Part shown: positions 62,076 to 64,000 of the stretch, one piece after another
Layout: every line of letters starts with the position of its first letter
Numbering within the stretch: the stretch's first letter is position 1
From: Myrmaecium sp. VS I D KN 1
Taxonomy: Eukaryota; Ascomycota; Dothideomycetes; Valsariales; Valsariaceae
NCBI GenBank assembly: GCA_019775845.1
Contig: JADQAV010000041.1
Span: 1-64,000, forward strand
Reading direction: 5' to 3'
Length of the DNA: 64,000 nucleotides
The notes under the pieces: model-generated
The model's database searches: none
The model's input: the letters and a program-made list of their open reading frames with translations, nothing else
What the model was told of the DNA's origin: nothing
Translations under genes and position numbers: made by a program

Positions 62076-64000
62076 TCATTGCACTTGGTTGACAATCTCG
62101 CTCGCACGTGTAAGCGACTCGACCATCTGCTGGCACTCCTTTCGTCGCCTGACGGTGTACTCCGATTCCTTGAGCAAGTCGTCCAATTCCTCTTGCTTGT
62201 AAAGTGTCTCCAGCAGTTCGCGCTGCATCTCGTCCTTGGTAGCACTGCAACATCATTAGATTACTTGCAATTTCTGGAGGATATCACGTGAACTTACGTG
62301 ACAAGGTTCAGCATGATCGCCTTCGGAACCATATCAATCATGGTTCTACGGACGATGTTGAAGTACGAGGTGATCAGAAGCTTGATAACCTCGACTTCCT
62401 GCGCCTCCTTCTCAGACAGCGTCCCGGATGCCTTGAGGCTCGGTGGCGGAGGCTCCATGGCAGCCATCTTCTTCTTGTTCTTCGAGGCGAAGAAACTGCC
62501 AAAGAAGCCAGAGTTACCATCATCAAGTGAGGGGCTGTTTGAGCGCGGAGGAACTGCAGATGCCGGAAGCGGCTTGCCGGTCTTCGGGTCGACCTGAGTG
62601 GGCTTCGTGTGCCTCTCTTGGACAATTGCCATGGCCTGCTGCGTATTAGTTATCTGATTGACTCTCCATAACTTGGGGTTTTTGAGCTTACTCTTGAGCC
62701 GCTAATAAAATCAGGATGACCGGTATTAATGTAGCAGGATTCCATAGCCACGAGGTCCCGTACAAGCTTGTTCGTAGGCTCCATGCTCTTCTTGAAGAAG
62801 GAAACGACCACGGCATGGAATTTTTCCTTCAACGCCGGGTACCTTCGGAACATGGGCTTTTGTAGCAGTTGGCTGAGAATGCGAATAAGCTCATCGTAGA
62901 CCAAAGAGACACACTTCAAGCTAGGCTCCTCGAGTCTCTTGATCTGCTGCTTGACGATAAGCTCGAAAGCTGTGGTGCCCACAAACAGCGCCGGCTGGGA
63001 ACCGGACGAGTTGTACAAAACTGTTCTGATATCGACATCCTTCACCTGATCGAAAGGATCGACCGCTTTAACACCATTGGCGTAAAGTTCATGGTACACG
63101 AAGCTGATACGCGCACCACCCGACAATTCAATACTGGAAAGCTCCTGGTTGTTACCCTCCAGAACCGAGCGGTACTCGTTGCTGAACTCCGTAATCATGT
63201 TCAGGACCACATTCGAGCTGCTCCCGAGCATGGAATCTCCAAGCGAGTTGAGTTCGGCTTGGTATTTCTGTAGCGAAGACTGGATGCGCGCCTTGATATC
63301 CGGTAGAGTTTGTTTAATGTGCATCATCAGGATCAGGTTCAGTTTGCGTGCAAGGTACGGAGTACCACAGTAGGAGGCCTTGTTTCTGTACGCCTTGTGG
63401 TTCTCAAAGAAGGCTCTCTCGGCATCGAGAGCATAAGAAATCGGCTTCTTGTTCTCAATATCTCTCTGGCCTCTGTTGACCACAGGAACGTAGCCCAACC
63501 TCAGCGGAATGATACGACCGGCAAGAATATCAACGACATCCGTGCCCTCATCCATCAAGTCGACCTTCGTCAAAACGCCAATCGTCCTTTGACCCTCGGG
63601 ATCGACCTCACGGGCAAGCTTCAACCCATCCGAGTTCGCCAAGTCGGTGTTAGCAGCGGTGACCGCCAAGATGATGGCGTTGGGCTTGCTGATCTGCTTC
63701 AACACCATCTCCCTGATCTGGCGCTCGATATCCCTTGGCTGGTCGCCGACAGGGACCTTGGTCAACCCAGGCAAGTCGACGAGGGTAAGCGTCAGAACGT
63801 TAGGCGAGTATATCCGCAAGTTGATCGGCGCCGGAGAAATGCCTGCATTCCGCCCCGTCTTCGACTCCGTCTCCCGCACAATCTCATCTCGGATCTTGTT
63901 GAAGTCATAGAACTTCTGCCCCGGGATGTGCAAGAATTCACCCCACTCGTCGGGGTTGGACTGTTTGTCCGTCGTCTCGGTGGCCTCCTTCTCGACGCCG
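62076..64000 (-). CDS. vps1: Dynamin-related GTPase Vps1, partial at right edge
   Basis: Dynamin-like GTPase acting in Golgi-to-vacuole sorting, endocytosis and peroxisome fission. The visible exons are 64000-62692, 62635-62298 and 62244-62076 (introns 56 and 53 nt), about 605 residues. The gene runs off the window, so the G1 (P-loop) region and start are missing. Visible motifs: [39 protein letters not shown] (G3 DxxG), [15 protein letters not shown] (G4 TKxD), [13 protein letters not shown], the middle domain, and the junctions [14 protein letters not shown] and [16 protein letters not shown]. The C-terminal GED ends [13 protein letters not shown]. Insert B ([19 protein letters not shown]), lacking a PH domain, is as in fungal Vps1. 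Confidence 0.96.

Noticed and set aside
1-64000. CRISPR arrays, transposons, LTR elements, rRNA genes
   Set aside because: I looked for spaced direct repeats, long terminal or inverted repeats, transposase- or reverse-transcriptase-like frames and 5S/18S/28S signatures and saw none.

Overview
The window is nuclear DNA from a filamentous ascomycete (Pezizomycotina). Gene content points to Eurotiomycetes, probably an Aspergillus/Penicillium relative: a CipC-type protein, a secreted rhamnogalacturonase, a fungal-type glucosylceramide synthase, and genes split by very short introns (mostly 47-100 nt, with GTRNGT-like donors and CTRAC-type branch points). No bacterial, plasmid, viral or transposon-like structure is visible. 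I resolved exons by joining reading frames at GT..AG sites that keep phase and match known protein families; all family calls come from recognising the translated sequence, without a database search.

Layout, left to right. 0.9-6.7 kb: a charged, Trp-rich protein of unknown function, the APC/C subunit Cdc23/Apc8 (minus) and a shortened DUF3669-type protein. 7.2-8.3 kb: farnesyl diphosphate synthase. 8.3-11.4 kb: gene-poor, with a tRNA-like Pol III module on the minus strand. 11.4-16.9 kb: alpha/beta hydrolase, succinate dehydrogenase cytochrome b subunit (minus), WDR89-like WD40 protein and an intron-containing tRNA-Gln(UUG) (minus). 17.6-23.4 kb: a large Rad9/Crb2 checkpoint mediator and a DJ-1/Hsp31-type protein, both minus. 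25.6-33.6 kb: cipC behind a STRE-rich promoter, the seven-exon SPX-EXS gene syg1, and a long disordered protein carrying clathrin-adaptor-like DFGDF motifs. 34.0-38.1 kb: the divergent pair spo11 (minus) and rlf2/CAF-1 large subunit (plus), only 154 bp apart. 40.0-44.1 kb: a membrane-anchored aspartic-protease-like protein that appears to lack its first catalytic motif, then ceramide glucosyltransferase (minus). 44.8-50.3 kb: an unknown Ser-rich protein, an F-box protein and a four-TM protein with a long tail. 50.7-64 kb, all minus: rhamnogalacturonase, MCM5, Vps54 (GARP), a mitochondrial FLILHELTA protein and, cut by the right edge, the dynamin Vps1.

Functional themes. Chromosome biology is well represented (Cdc23, Rad9/Crb2, Spo11, CAF-1 large subunit, MCM5), as is membrane traffic (Vps54, Vps1, the adaptor-motif protein, Syg1), but the genes are scattered on both strands and look like ordinary synteny. 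I see no secondary-metabolite cluster, no CRISPR and no convincing new multi-gene system. The best second-look items are the protease-like membrane protein, the adaptor-motif protein, the compact spo11/rlf2 promoter, the MCM5 G1/S-type promoter motif, the tRNA-like Pol III module and the shortened DUF3669 gene.
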